In this document: positions 50,181-60,266 of the stretch, piece by piece | Numbering within the stretch: the stretch's first letter is position 1 | Layout: each line of letters starts with the position of its first letter | Assembly (NCBI GenBank): GCA_030674185.1 | Contig: CM060311.1 | Span: forward strand, 97,919,513-97,983,512 | DNA: 64,000 nucleotides | From: Monoplex corrugatus | Lineage: Eukaryota; Mollusca; Gastropoda; Littorinimorpha; Ranellidae | Direction of reading: 5' to 3' | Position numbers and translations under genes: made by a program | The notes under the pieces: generated by a model | The model's input: the letters and a program-made list of their open reading frames with translations, nothing else | The model's database searches: none | What the model was told of the DNA's origin: nothing

Positions 50181-50857
50181 AATGTCAATCATAAAAAGAA
50201 GATCAAAAAATGAACAAACAGATAATTGAACAAAAAACAAAGGTTGATACACATGTACTACAAATAAACATTTTATCAAGTACTTAGAGACAGTATGGAG
50301 AAAGATTTTGAGAGAATAATTTTTGTGGTACTTCCTAGGGAAAAAAAGAGAAAAGATTCTGAGGGAATAAATTATGTGATACTTCTAAGAAAAAAAATGA
50401 AAGAAACCCAAACAAACCAGCAAACCAGAGGAACACACACTCTCTCTCTCTCCCTCAAACTTCCAGAATTGACAGAGACCAGACAATGATGTGAAAAGAA
50501 ATACATTCATATACACAATGAAGTGATACCAGGATTTAAATCTGGAAGCTATTCTACTGTCACCATAGGAAAAGCTGAATCATTCTAAATGTTGTCTGAA
50601 AGTTATGGAATTTTAAACATTTAGTAAAACCAGTGAAATGAGAGGAAATTTATCCAGATTTGAAATAATCCAACTTTCAAGTATCCTCACCATCAGTCCT
50701 TTCTTCCTTTTTAAAATCTTCTCACTGTACTACTACTGATTACTTAACATTATCAAAAAAAAAAAAAAAAAAGATGAAAAGAAGAGTCTACTGTTTCAAC
50801 AACACACCACTCTTAATCTGTCATAAAAAGTGCAGACTAATAGCAAACACTAAGTAG
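50181..50857. other. Start of the U12 intron, unique sequence
   Basis: AT-rich, A-run at 50755-50772. No gene seen. Confidence 0.5.
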
Positions 50858-50867
50858 CCAAGGATAT
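50858..50867 (-). promoter_or_regulatory. U12-type (AT-AC) 5' splice site
   Basis: The intron after the 49-nt exon starts ATATCCTTGG. Its first eight bases are identical to the U12-dependent AT-AC donor consensus ATATCCTT. The exon frame ends exactly here (GCA AG), and no GT donor at this point would keep the ZDHHC frame. Minor-spliceosome donors must pair with a U12 branch site, and perfect ones precede both alternative downstream exons. Confidence 0.88.
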
Positions 50868-50916
50868 CTTGCAGGCGAGTCTTTAATGGCTGTCAAAAAG
50901 TTGTCATCTTTTGCTC
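50868..50916 (-). CDS. ZDHHC14/18-like: ZDHHC14/18-like palmitoyltransferase, 49-nt loop exon before TM4
   Basis: Short exon entered through the acceptor GTGTTTCAG. It encodes AKDDNFLTAIKDSPA plus the first two bases of a Ser codon. Vertebrate relatives carry a similar segment ending in (K)DSPAS or (K)ETPAS just before TM4. Phase is 1 in and 2 out, matching both neighbours. Its donor is not GT: the intron begins ATATCCTTGG, a U12-type AT-AC donor (annotated separately). The next exon is one of two alternatives about 8 kb away. Confidence 0.9.
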
Positions 50917-51162
50917 CTGAAACACACAACACAAAACATGAATAGAAGAAATGTATATAACATTGTCTTATTTAAAAAAAAAAAAGACTTTAAATTTGGT
51001 TGCTCTTATCTTCTGCACAGCCTCTGTTTCACTTCCTCTACGCTGTTCATTTCAGTCTCCAACACACCTCCAAACCCATCGAAAGTGAGGCCACCATGGG
51101 AACAGGTCATGAAGGGTCACAGAATTTGGGACTTTTTACCTCACAATACTGTTAGGAGAAAA

Positions 51163-51535
51163 GTGGCAGAATGGTTATTTGCCTACCAATAACTAAACCT
51201 GAGGTTCCTGGGTTCATTTCCCACTGAGGCCTTGACTTTTCCCCTCAGCTGACCAGAAAATCGTACTGAACGTCTAGTCTTTCAGAAGGGGGTCAAAAAC
51301 GAGTTGGACCCGTGTGCCTTCTGGCCTGAGCATGCCAAAGATCCCACAGCAGTTGAAAATTATGAAGAGCAGGGCATTTATTTGCCTGGCTGCCCTGGTA
51401 CAAAGTACTGAAGAGATTGGTTTATTTCCCAGGTCCATTCTCTTGAAGGCCCTTCTTGCCTTTCTGAAGCTTTAGTTAAAAACAACAACAACAACAACAA
51501 CAATAATAACAACAACAAACCAACAACAAAAAAGT
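51163..51535 (+). mobile_element. tRNA-derived SINE with (AAC)n tail
   Basis: A box AAGTGGCAGAATGGTTATTT and B box AGGTTCCTGGGTTCATTTCC at tRNA spacing, then a body of about 280 bp ending in AACAACAACAAC. It directly abuts an oppositely oriented SINE. Confidence 0.75.
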
Positions 51536-51539
51536 AGAT

Positions 51540-51690
51540 GAGACTCAATCGTGTGGTCTCAGTCTTCCAAGTGAGACCACAGTTCATTCAAATGTGGGTA
51601 GGAGCCAGTTGGCGGCCAAAAAAATCCCACAACTGTTCTGACATGACTGATGGGATTCAAATTCACAACTGTCCAGTCAGTAGCCCACAA
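51540..51690 (-). mobile_element. tRNA-derived SINE fragment
   Basis: Shares GTGGGTAGGAGCCAGTTGG and GGGATTCAAATTCACAACTG with the SINE at 52725-53055. The B box is readable on the minus strand. Confidence 0.65.
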
Positions 51691-51699
51691 AGCCTTTTC

Positions 51700-51806
51700 T
51701 ATTTCAAATAACATTTCTTTTTCAAATAATATTTCTTTTTCAAATAATATTTCTTTTCAAATAACATTTCTTTTCAAATAATATTTCTTTTCAAATAACA
51801 TTTCTT
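51700..51806. repeat. 16-18 bp tandem repeat, about 6 copies
   Basis: Unit TTTCTTTTTCAAATAAYA, losing two T in later copies. Confidence 0.9.
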
Positions 51807-51865
51807 AAAGACGTAAGACTGAAAGAGGAAAAAAATGCCTCATAGTCACAACTCTGACTCCCCCA

Positions 51866-51969
51866 CCACACACACACACAACACAGACACACACACACTC
51901 ACACACCACACACGCATCACACACAACACACACAACACATACACACAAACACACACACATACACAGACA

Positions 51970-52003
<34 letters not shown>

Positions 52004-52032
52004 AACAACACCACACACGCATACACACACAG
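51866..52032. repeat. (CA)n microsatellite
   Basis: Interrupted CA tracts about 135 bp downstream (sense) of the catalytic exon. Confidence 0.95.
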
Positions 52033-52167
52033 ACAGGGGAATCAGTCTATGGAAAGAAAGCCATAACCAACGATGAAAATAATGTTGGGCAGTGAATCTG
52101 TTATACTGTCACAGGACATATTTATCAGATGTGAAACCGTAGCAGAAAATCAAAAAATAACACTCAC

Positions 52168-52305
52168 TCAGTACAAGATTTGTAAGGACGCAGGCAAAAA
52201 TGTATATACAATGCACCGACAGGGACAGGATGAACAGGTAAAAGTATCTGTAGTTTCTCCTCCCTACACAGTTTCCAACCCACGGACAGTGGTGGTCGAA
52301 TCTCT
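52168..52305 (-). CDS. ZDHHC14/18-like: ZDHHC14/18-like palmitoyltransferase, catalytic DHHC exon with TM3
   Basis: The catalytic exon runs from the acceptor TTTTCAG to the donor GTGAGT. It holds two bases, 45 codons and one base (phase 1 in, phase 1 out). The peptide starts [20 protein letters not shown], followed by the hydrophobic TM3 ([20 protein letters not shown]). The DHHC cysteine is the one that is autoacylated and then transfers the fatty acid. Together with the previous exon it completes the family pattern C-x2-C-x9-HC-x2-C-x2-C-x4-DHHC-x5-C-x4-N-x3-F, with no catalytic or zinc residue missing. The enzyme therefore looks functional. The reading frame is short and is hidden in a six-frame scan. 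Confidence 0.96.
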
Positions 52306-52452
52306 CTGAAAACAGACATGCTAAAACATCAGAAAAATTTGTGTGAATATATATATATTTTTTTCAAATTTCTTTTTAGGATCATTGCACTCAAGCAGGT
52401 TACCTTAGGCTCACTCCCCCCCCCCCCCCCCCATCTCATTTTCTACGCCACT

Positions 52453-52644
52453 TTAACCCTTTGACTCCCGCACCCTGTCCACCAGCATCCTGCATTGTCA
52501 ACCATGCTCACAAAGCAAAAACGTAACCCTTTGATTGCCTCACCCTATCCCTCAGCTTCCTGCAGGAAGCTGGTGGTTAGGGTAAGGCAATGAAAGGGTT
52601 AAATTTGGCAGTTGGTGGACATGGTGCGGGAGTCAAAGGGTTAA
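52453..52644. mobile_element. piggyBac-like MITE, 192 bp
   Basis: The ends TTAACCCTTTGACTCCCGCA and TGCGGGAGTCAAAGGGTTAA are perfect inverses. A second, inner palindrome centres on CAGCTTCCTGCAGGAAGCTG. Partial relatives occur at 1-52, 19667-19735, 41714-41792 and 55523-55610. Confidence 0.8.
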
Positions 52645-52724
52645 TGGCTATAGAAGCTGAAACAAGTTTTATTATGCGATGATGATGATGTCGATGAGGA
52701 TGATAATCATGATATATGGAGTTC

Positions 52725-53055
52725 CATCTAGGATTGAGACTGCGTGACAGGGTTGTAATCTACGCTTACTATCATAATATATCCTGGCGTCAACCAGAAC
52801 CGAGAGGTACAGACACCTGCGGTGTTTGTCAGAAGATTTGAGCAACACCCTCAATGACGCATCCGCGAAGTGGATGAGACTCCACTGTGTGGTTCCAGTC
52901 TTCCCACTGAGCCCATAGCAAGCCCAACTCTGGGTAGGAGCCAGTTAGAGCTGAAAAATCTCACAATGACTTTTGAAGGTACAGATGGGGATTCAAACCC
53001 ACAACTTTCCAGTCAGTAGTCTGTTGCGTTAACCACTACACCACGGTGACTGGTA
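52725..53055 (-). mobile_element. tRNA-derived SINE
   Basis: The minus-strand head GTGGTGTAGTGGTTAACGCA (A box) and GTTGTGGGTTTGAATCCCC (B box) closely resembles an intact tRNA half. The body matches 2430-2710. Confidence 0.82.
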
Positions 53056-53282
53056 AATTTGTGCTGAATATATTCAATGATGCAGGCTGGCTAGTTCTTT
53101 CAACAGCACCATGGACTCAACACCTGATGCCTCATGTTCCACTACAGTCTGCGACACAACGCTGGCCTGTCTGCTGCTTGTTGTAACGCTTCAATCATTC
53201 TGCTGGTGTCAGCTTGGTGTTTCACAGGTTCCTTCCCTCATTTCAAAGCCTCACCAGCGCACACGATTTTGTTCTGGCTCAT

Positions 53283-53790
53283 TATTGTTATTTTTGTATA
53301 AAGCCCAGCCAACTGCGTACAGCCATATCAGGGCTACAACCATTTCAAAACATATACAATACTTCAACAGGGAAAAAAGGAAAAGAAAATTAAAACACTG
53401 ATCAATGCATTCGCTCACATAATCTAAGGAGATGCCCCTGGCGCTGACCAGCTCCATCCAATTTATTACACAGGGGTTTTCAAAAACAAACCTAAACACA
53501 AATTAAAACATAACTAAGGACACTAAAACATGTATAAACATAGGCCTAAATTACCTAAAATTGCTTCCGCATTTTTCATTTCCCCAGAGCCAAAAATGCA
53601 CTTAATACATGTACCCAATTATAAATCCTAAGAGAAAGTATGTAAGACTTTATCGAACACATACAGGTGAAAGGACCAACAAAGCAGAAAATGATAGAAA
53701 GAAATGACAGAAAGCAAAGGGACAAGGCAGAAACAAAGAGAGTGACAGAAAAGATGAAATTTCCAGCACAGAATTTCTAGTTCTAGCTTG
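53283..53790 (-). mobile_element. Dispersed retroposon family, copy 5
   Basis: Same element as 142-709. The minus-strand 3' end is GTTGGCTGGGCTTTATACAA. It is 5' truncated within the ATTTCCAGAAGG motif. Confidence 0.75.
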
Positions 53791-53829
53791 AAGAGTTTGC
53801 CAGATCTGAGCAAAACAGAAATGGAATTA

Positions 53830-53955
53830 TAACAACGCAAGTTAAAGATCATGTATTGTATGTCAGTGTCCACTGGCTTATGTAAGCTAAACACCCAGTA
53901 TGCACACCCACTGAAGATGGATTATGCAGATAATGCAGCAACATACTGCCTGCAC
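53830..53955 (+). mobile_element. SINE body fragment
   Basis: TCAGTGTCCACTGGCTTATG and CCCACTGAAGATGGATTATG match the SINE body at 56310-56400. It ends at the RTE tail. Confidence 0.5.
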
Positions 53956-53957
53956 AT

Positions 53958-54885
53958 CATCATCATCATCATCATCAGGTGCCCTGCCGCATGGCGTTGG
54001 CAACCATGGACTTCTAACCATTTCTATCTCTCGTTGCACCCCGCATCTCCCCCACCCTCTTCATCCCCAGCCACTCTGCAAGTCCGTCCAGCATTCTCTC
54101 CCTGGGTCTACCCGGTGCTCTCTTTCCCTCCAGCTTTCCCGTTGTGACCAGGTGCTCCAAATACCCCTTCTCATAAAATGGCCTATAAATGTTGCTTGTC
54201 TTTTCCTCATCTTCCTTATCAGTGATCGACTTGTGTCTGTCTCCATCAAGACTGTCTCGTTTGTTTTCTTTGCTGTCCATGGTACTCTCAACATTCTTCT
54301 GAGAAACCACATCTCAGCTGCCTCAATCCTGATCTGGCTTTGTTTGCTGACTGTCCACGTCTCGCATCCGTACAACAGTATTGGTTCTATATAACACTCA
54401 AGGACTCTCTTTCTGATGTTAATTGATAGATATTTGTTGGTAAGAATGCTTGTCATCTTCTTGAATGCTGTTTTGACTTGGCCGATTCTGCCAGCTATTT
54501 CCGATGTGCATCTGCCGTCTGATGAAATGACCGTTCCCAGGTATTTGAACTTATTAACCTGTGTCAAGGTTGTGCCATTTGCTGTTATTTTGCATGAGGG
54601 GATTTCATGTTTTTTACTGATCACCATGACTTCAGTCTTCCTGCTGTTTAGTTCCAACCCCGTACCTTTGCTTTCTGTTTCTAGTATATTCATAAGGTTT
54701 TGTAGGTCCCTTTCATTTTCTGCGATTAGCACTGTGTCATCTGCGTACCGAATGTTGTTTATCATTTTCCCTCCAACCTTTAATCCAGGGTCTTCTTCTA
54801 GGTTTCTCATGATGTTTTCGCTATATAGTGTAGGCAAAACAAGTGTGAAAAATCCTTCCTGAACATCTCTTTGAATGTCAGACAA
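53958..54885 (-). pseudogene. RTE-clade LINE fragment with YADD motif, copy 2
   Basis: The longest RTE copy. The minus frame 54885-54061 contains NNIRYADDTVLIAENERDLQ (catalytic YADD box of the reverse transcriptase palm), VNKFKYLGTVISSDGRCTSE, ECYIEPILLYGCETWTVSKQ and RKRQATFIGHFMRRG. It shifts frame near 54170 and ends in (GAT)n at 53958-53976. It covers the carboxyl half only. The endonuclease and the first palm motifs are missing, so it cannot be mobile by itself. Confidence 0.9.
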
Positions 54886-54957
54886 TTGTGACTATAGAAA
54901 GAACATATTCTATATTATTTCTGTACTCAACATCCCAAAACCAATGATTTGTGTATC

Positions 54958-55009
54958 TGCATGTGTGTGTGTTTGTTGTGTTTTTGTGTACACATGTGCG
55001 CAACTGTGT

Positions 55010-55040
<31 letters not shown>

Positions 55041-55067
55041 AGAGGAGTGAAGTGTGAGCAGGGTGTG

Positions 55068-55138
<71 letters not shown>
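54958..55138. repeat. (GT)n and (GA)n microsatellites
   Basis: GT-rich 54958-55040, then an almost perfect (GA)n at 55073-55137. Confidence 0.96.
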
Positions 55139-55141
<3 letters not shown>

Positions 55142-55520
55142 ATTTCTTAATGAAGTACAGAAAGAATTTGGGAAAAAGACAGATGCATGTTTTTGCTGAC
55201 TTTATGCATGTCATCAGATATAACCACGTAACAAGTGTAGAATGTATCACCCTTCTGAATCAAAATGGAGCAAAAACCAACAAAATTATTGCACTGTGTA
55301 CTTTAATACTTGCACACTTACTACAAATGACAAGCCAAGTTAACAAGACTGCTTCCTAAGATTAAGCAATAATTATGTACATCACAAGCACGTTTGACAA
55401 AGACATTTTGTACCAGACTACAAGGAGGTTTTCTAACTGACATGTAAGGCATAACACTATACACAACCGAAAGAAATAATGGTAAACTACTGTCTGACAC
55501 ACCAATAATTTAGAATCAAG
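55139..55520. other. Unique intron sequence
   Basis: No gene or repeat seen. Confidence 0.45.
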
Positions 55521-55522
55521 TT

Positions 55523-55610
55523 TTAACCCTTTGACTCCCGCACCCCATCTACCAACTGCAAAAACTTAACCCTTTGATTCCCTCATCCTTTCCACCAGCT
55601 TCCTGCAGGT
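55523..55610. mobile_element. Fragment of TTAA-ended MITE
   Basis: Two successive left ends, TTAACCCTTTGACTCCCGCA and TTAACCCTTTGATTCCCTCA, as in the 52453-52644 element. It is cut off after CAGCTTCCTGCAGG. Confidence 0.6.
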
Positions 55611-55635
55611 AAAGAAAGCATCTGCATGTGAAAAG

Positions 55636-55998
55636 GAGGTGTGGGAGTTAGGGTGTGTTGTTTGTGTTTGTGTTGATGTGTTGTTGGTAGTGTTTGTTGG
55701 GTGTGTGGGAGTGTGTGTGTGGATGTGTGTAGGTGTTAAGTGTGTTTTGATAATGTTGTACACCTCGCCATGTATATGTGTGTTGTTGTATGTGAGTTGT
55801 GTGTTGTTTGTTGACGTTGCGCGGCAGTGTGTGTGTGTGTTGTGTGTGGTGTGTGTGTGGTGTGTGTGTGTTTTTGGTTTTGTGTAATGGCGCTTTCCTC
55901 AGCTGGTGATGCGTGTGCGTGTGTGTGTGGTGTGTGTGTGTGGTGTGTGTGTGTGTGTTGTGTGTGTGTTGTGCGTGTGCGTGTTGGTGTGTGCGTGT

Positions 55999-56033
<35 letters not shown>

Positions 56034-56042
56034 TGTGTTTTT
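55636..56042. repeat. Degenerate (GT)n region
   Basis: About 400 bp of GT-rich simple sequence. All frames across it are spurious. Confidence 0.93.
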
Positions 56043-56154
56043 TAACTGGTCCATGCTTTTGCCACAGTGGATCAACTAAAAGATACAAGCATGATAACAG
56101 GGTAAGATGCCCAGGCGTCTGATGAGAGGGCCTTGGCTGACCCTTCCTACTTAC

Positions 56155-56440
56155 CTTCCACCTGGTGTGTATGTACCTCCCACCTGGTGGGCAGAGGGTG
56201 GTCATTGTTCTGATCTCCCAGACCATCATGTGTGCAGACCTGTTAGCGTCTGAACTCCTTAGTGTGTGTATGTGCGCAGAACACGAAATATGTACATTAC
56301 AGATACTGAAAGTGAAGTCAAGTGTCCGCTGGCTTATGGAAACAAAAATACCCGATAAGCACATCCACTGGACATGGAGTACGCAGACTGTGCAGCAATA
56401 TTACTGCCTGCACAGAGTAGACAGAACAATGTGCATGCAG
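56155..56440 (+). mobile_element. SINE body copy
   Basis: CTCCCACCTGGTGGGCAGAG, GTGTGCAGACCTGTTAGCGT and GCTTATGGAAACAAAAATAC are the body sequence of the widespread gastropod SINE (recalled pattern). No tRNA head is readable. Confidence 0.6.
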
Positions 56441-56451
56441 GCATCCAAGAA

Positions 56452-57050
56452 AAAAACTGGAATGGAACAGAAAAATCAGAATTTCCTGTGGTTATATTTA
56501 ATCATATGCCTCAAAACCTAAACAACATTTATCATGGGTTCAGTTTGAGTTGATCTAAAATAAATTGTGAAATGGTACTTTATGATGAATCTAGTTATTT
56601 CATGACTATGACAGGCACAAATTTTTGGCCAACTGGCCTTTGCCAAGTGTAAGATCACAAACAAACAAAGACCAGATACAAAAATTAGGAGAAAAAGACT
56701 GAGACTTCTCTGCTGCTCTGTCCAAAGTGAAAAAAGGAAAAACTGGAATGGAATAGAGAAGTCAGAATTTCCTGAGGTTGTATTTAATTGTTTGCCTCAA
56801 AACCTGAACAACATTTATCATGGGTTCCTTTTTCTCACACTGGACAGAGCAGCAGGGAAGTTTAAGTCTTTTTCTCCTAATTTTTGTAGCTGGTATCTGT
56901 TTGTGATCTTACGCTTGACAAAGGCCAGTTGCCAAAAATTTGCGCCTGTCTTGTCTGGTTGTATTAAATACGCGTTCTATTCTTTTTTCGTGGTTTTGTT
57001 TTTTTTTTGCTGGTTCCTGTTTGCTTGAATGCAGAAAGTCACACTTGTTT
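56452..57050. mobile_element. Fold-back element with flanking direct repeats
   Basis: A ~95-bp segment (AACTGGAATGGAA through AACATTTATCATGGGTTC) occurs at 56452-56543 and again at 56737-56830. Between and after them, 56605-56715 is the inverse of 56845-56945 (CAAATTTTTGGCCAACTGGC against GCCAGTTGCCAAAAATTTG). The right part is the family seen at 2.9 and 18.4 kb. Confidence 0.6.
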
Positions 57051-57303
57051 TGGATTTCATGCCTATGTTAACTTTCGGCAGTATTGCAACCTCAATTTAA
57101 AAGCTGTCATCAAACCTTGACTGAATTCAACCAAACTCTGACACTGAATGAAAGTGTATGCTGAAAAACATAAAAAATGATGATCAGAGTGACAAATCTG
57201 TGCAATTCACGATCACTCAAAAATAGCTATTCATCGATTCAGTGATTACACTGATCCATCCCACTTCCATGATACTTCACATCGACAACATACAGTGACT
57301 TAC

Positions 57304-57462
57304 CGACACAATTGTCACACAAGCTGCAATGTGATGCTCGAGGAGGTCGGAAAATTTTGCAGGTGAAGCAATACTTTAGTTTGACCATCTGTCCTTTAAT
57401 GATCACCTCTTTTGTTCTTGGTGGAGGTCGATATGTTCCTGGTGAACCAGTGTGAGGTATCT
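57304..57462 (-). CDS. ZDHHC14/18-like: ZDHHC14/18-like palmitoyltransferase, cysteine-rich domain exon
   Basis: This exon lies between the acceptor CTTTTTCAG and the donor GTAAGT. It carries two bases, 52 codons and one base (phase 1 in, phase 1 out). The split codons on both sides complete to Glu. The peptide contains [31 protein letters not shown] and SLCDNCV. It supplies the CxxC, HCxxC and xxC zinc ligands of the DHHC cysteine-rich domain. RPPPRTKEV matches ZDHHC14/18 better than ZDHHC9 (RPPPRIKNF). A (CA)n tract lies directly upstream of the acceptor on the sense strand. Confidence 0.95.
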
Positions 57463-58615
57463 CTGAAAAAGACCACACACACACACACACACCAAAACAC
57501 ACACACACCACACACACACACACACACACAAATTAAATATGATGAACAAATCATATACAAATCCAAAAGTTAATCTTCAAAATCTATAAACACTGAAATG
57601 TTCCACTGTATGTCTGAATTAACTAACTAAACCAAAGGCATACAATATCAACTATATTTTTTTAAAAAAAGTCAGATTTGATGCAAGTGAAGATTAAAAC
57701 AAACAAGACAGATAATGCCAAATAAAAAAAAAATCAATAACTATGCTGGCTTTCTGATTCCATTCTTAACAGACAAAACAAAAAAAATGGTTTACATATT
57801 TGGAAAAATTAAAAAGAAAAGAAAAGAGATAAATGAAAAAATAAAATGGACAAATGCAAAAAAAAAAAAAAAGATTCCTTTATATTTGGCCAGTGATCTT
57901 TACAATGTGGTTAAACACCAACTAGAAGATGACATATATACAAGGAAATAAACACTCCACTCTCCTCTTTACACTAAGAAACAATGAATGAACAAAGAAA
58001 TGAAAGAAATCTTTTTAACTCAGATTCCTAGATCAATGTTGACTATTGTTGTGATGAACGTTATTACAGTTACATGCTATGTGTGTAACAACTGTCCAAA
58101 CAACTTAATAAAAAAGCTGACCTTGACTTAACACATCAACCAGCAACATATTGTACATAGCGTTGTTCAACACACAGAGAAACAAACCATCACCACCACC
58201 CTAAAAAAAAAACAAAGTACAACAACAACTACAACTAAAGCAATTACCACAAGAAATAATTTCCCACAGAAAATAAATCTGGCATTAACTCATATCTGTA
58301 ATCACATTGTGCAATAATCTGATTATATAACCGGCCTCAGGTTTCCAACAATCTAAACAAACAAAATTAAGACAAAATAGTTCCTCTTGAAACCACTTTA
58401 TAAAAACATTCACTTGTTTTAGTTCTCAACTTTTCAGTTATGTGTATAATATACAATAGTTGCCTCTGCTATAAAATTTTCAAACTTCATGCCCCCTACA
58501 CACACAATCAAGACAAAATACTATTTTCCCTTCAAAATTACATCAATTAGCTTAAAAAATGACTTCATTCACACTGTAATGTTCTTTTTTCCCAACATTT
58601 GACAAATGTACTGAC
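57463..58615. other. ZDHHC intron between the DPG exon and the zinc-ligand exon
   Basis: (CA)n at 57475-57530, otherwise AT-rich unique sequence. No gene, RNA or array seen. Confidence 0.55.
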
Positions 58616-58776
58616 CCATTTGCTTTTCTATGTCAGCAGCTTCTTCTGGGGATGCTCGTGGAATGACCCCTGGATCACTGAAGCTGGTTCTACACAATGT
58701 TGCCATGACGAATATGAACAGTGCGCCTCCAATGACAGGAATGACAGGTGTGACGTGTTGTGTCAGATAAACACAG
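58616..58776 (-). CDS. ZDHHC14/18-like: ZDHHC14/18-like palmitoyltransferase, exon with TM2 and DPG motif
   Basis: Earliest exon of the gene visible in the window. It follows an acceptor reading TTTTACAG and ends at the donor GTCAGT. It encodes 53 codons with one extra base at each end (phase 2 in, phase 1 out). The peptide begins [10 protein letters not shown], continues through a hydrophobic stretch ([18 protein letters not shown]2) and then [24 protein letters not shown] is the conserved DPG motif that follows TM2 in DHHC enzymes, and the alignment to human ZDHHC9/14/18 is unbroken. The family S-acylates cysteines of membrane proteins, and ZDHHC9 acts on Ras at the Golgi with GOLGA7. The exon's first 45 bases and its acceptor are also the unit of the adjacent tandem array (58740-59500). 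TM1 and the start codon must lie upstream, beyond 64000. Confidence 0.93.
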
Positions 58777-59505
58777 CTGTAAAATCAAAAGATGTTCACC
58801 ACATATACAGAATGACAGGTGTGACTGTGTGTCAGATAAACACAGCTGTAAATCAAAAGACGTGTTCACCACATATGACAGGAATACAGGTGTGACGTGT
58901 TGTGTCAGATAAACACAGCTGTAAAATCAAAAGATGTGTTCACCACATATGACAGGACAGGATCGACAAGGTTGTGTACGACAGGACAGTGTGACGTGTT
59001 GTGTCAGATAAACACAGCTGTAAAATCAAAAGACGTGTTCACCACATATGACAGGAATGACAGGTGTGACGTGTTGTGTCAGATAAACACAGCTGTAAAA
59101 TCAAAAGACGTGTTCACCACATATGACAGGAATGACAGGTGTGACGTGTTGTGTCAGATATACACAGCTGTAAAATCAAAAGACGTGTTCACCACATATG
59201 ACAGGAATGACAGGTGTGACGTGTTGTGTCAGATAAACACAGCTGTAAAATCAAATCACCACATATGACAGGAATGACAGGTGTGACGTGTTGTGTCAGA
59301 TAAACACAGCTGTAAAATCAAAAGACGTGTTCACCACATATGACAGGAATGACAGGTGTGACGTGTTGTGTCAGATAAACACAGCTGTAAAATCAAAAGA
59401 TGTGTTCACCACATATAACAGGAATGACAGGTGTGACGTGTTGTGTCAGATAAACACAGCTGTAAAATCAAAAGATGTGTTCACCACATATGCAAACAAT
59501 ATCAA
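58740..59505 (-). repeat. 75-bp minisatellite made from a ZDHHC exon and its splice acceptor
   Basis: Ten copies of a unit of about 75 bp. On the sense (minus) strand each unit carries TTTTGATTTTACAG, the first ~45 nt of the 58616-58776 exon (from TGTGTTTATCTG to CCTGTCA) and then ATATGTGGTGAACACG. Only the copy nearest 58776 runs on into the real exon. The other nine are upstream decoy acceptors. Use of one without further splicing would hit an in-frame TGA seven codons after the copied exon part. Copies vary by small deletions. Confidence 0.9.
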
Positions 59506-59671
59506 AACAACACAATGTATACATAATCACTAAAACAAAAATTCGTTTCTCTGATTGCAAAAGTTCTACTTAAAACTAAAAGTCAAACTGAATTGACATT
59601 TTACATCCAACTCTGAGAGTAAATCTGGGTAGGATCACCTGCTAACTGCTTTACAAGCACAGGAACTTCCA

Positions 59672-60266
59672 TTAACTCTTTCATCCCGAACATACGCTGG
59701 AGCGTAGGTCACACGCACATCGCTTCAGCCCGAGCATGAGGCCGAGCGTAGCTGACCTTTCGGAATTTTTGTAGGAAAGGGTCAAGGCTGGATGCGAAAC
59801 TGAACATGCTGGCTCCCTTGTATAACATATCAAGAGTACGTGTGTACCCTTCCCGGGTGCTGGCAACCTTTGTTCGTCAGTTGAGGCGAGGTCAAAGCGA
59901 GTGCATGGCGAATAAATGCAGGACTCCCAAACTTGGCATACACACTAACCAATCATAAATACACAAAATTAAAGTATTTTGGAGTGTATAAAAGAAAAAT
60001 TGTGATTTTTTTGTTCTTTGAGTATTATGATGCCCCTTTGCGCGATTTTTTCAAAAAATCAAATTTTTGAAAAAATTGAATAATTTCATTATTTCACAAA
60101 CACTTTCAAACTTGCACACTAGTTTATTGTAATAACATCTCCACAAAATTTCATTGCTCTATCTTTACAAGTTATTTTTTTTTACAAATTCATTAGTAAC
60201 ATATACAATTTGGCCAGGGGGGAGAGGTTGTGAGAATGAGCACTTGGCCAGGGTGGAGCGAGTTAA
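59672..60266. mobile_element. Possible piggyBac-like MITE, 595 bp
   Basis: TTAACTCTTTCATCCC at one end and GGAGCGAGTTAA at the other, weakly inverted and TTAA-bounded. Internal short palindromes ACGCTGGAGCGT lie near 59693. Confidence 0.4.

Noticed and set aside
52725..53055. A true tRNA gene on minus
   Set aside because: A and B boxes are good but the 3' half does not fold into a complete cloverleaf, and the sequence continues into a SINE body with copies elsewhere.
50917..57303. Apparent loss of the catalytic DHHC exon
   Set aside because: On first reading no long frame covers it. A closer search on minus found it intact at 52305-52168 with [10 protein letters not shown] and correct phases.
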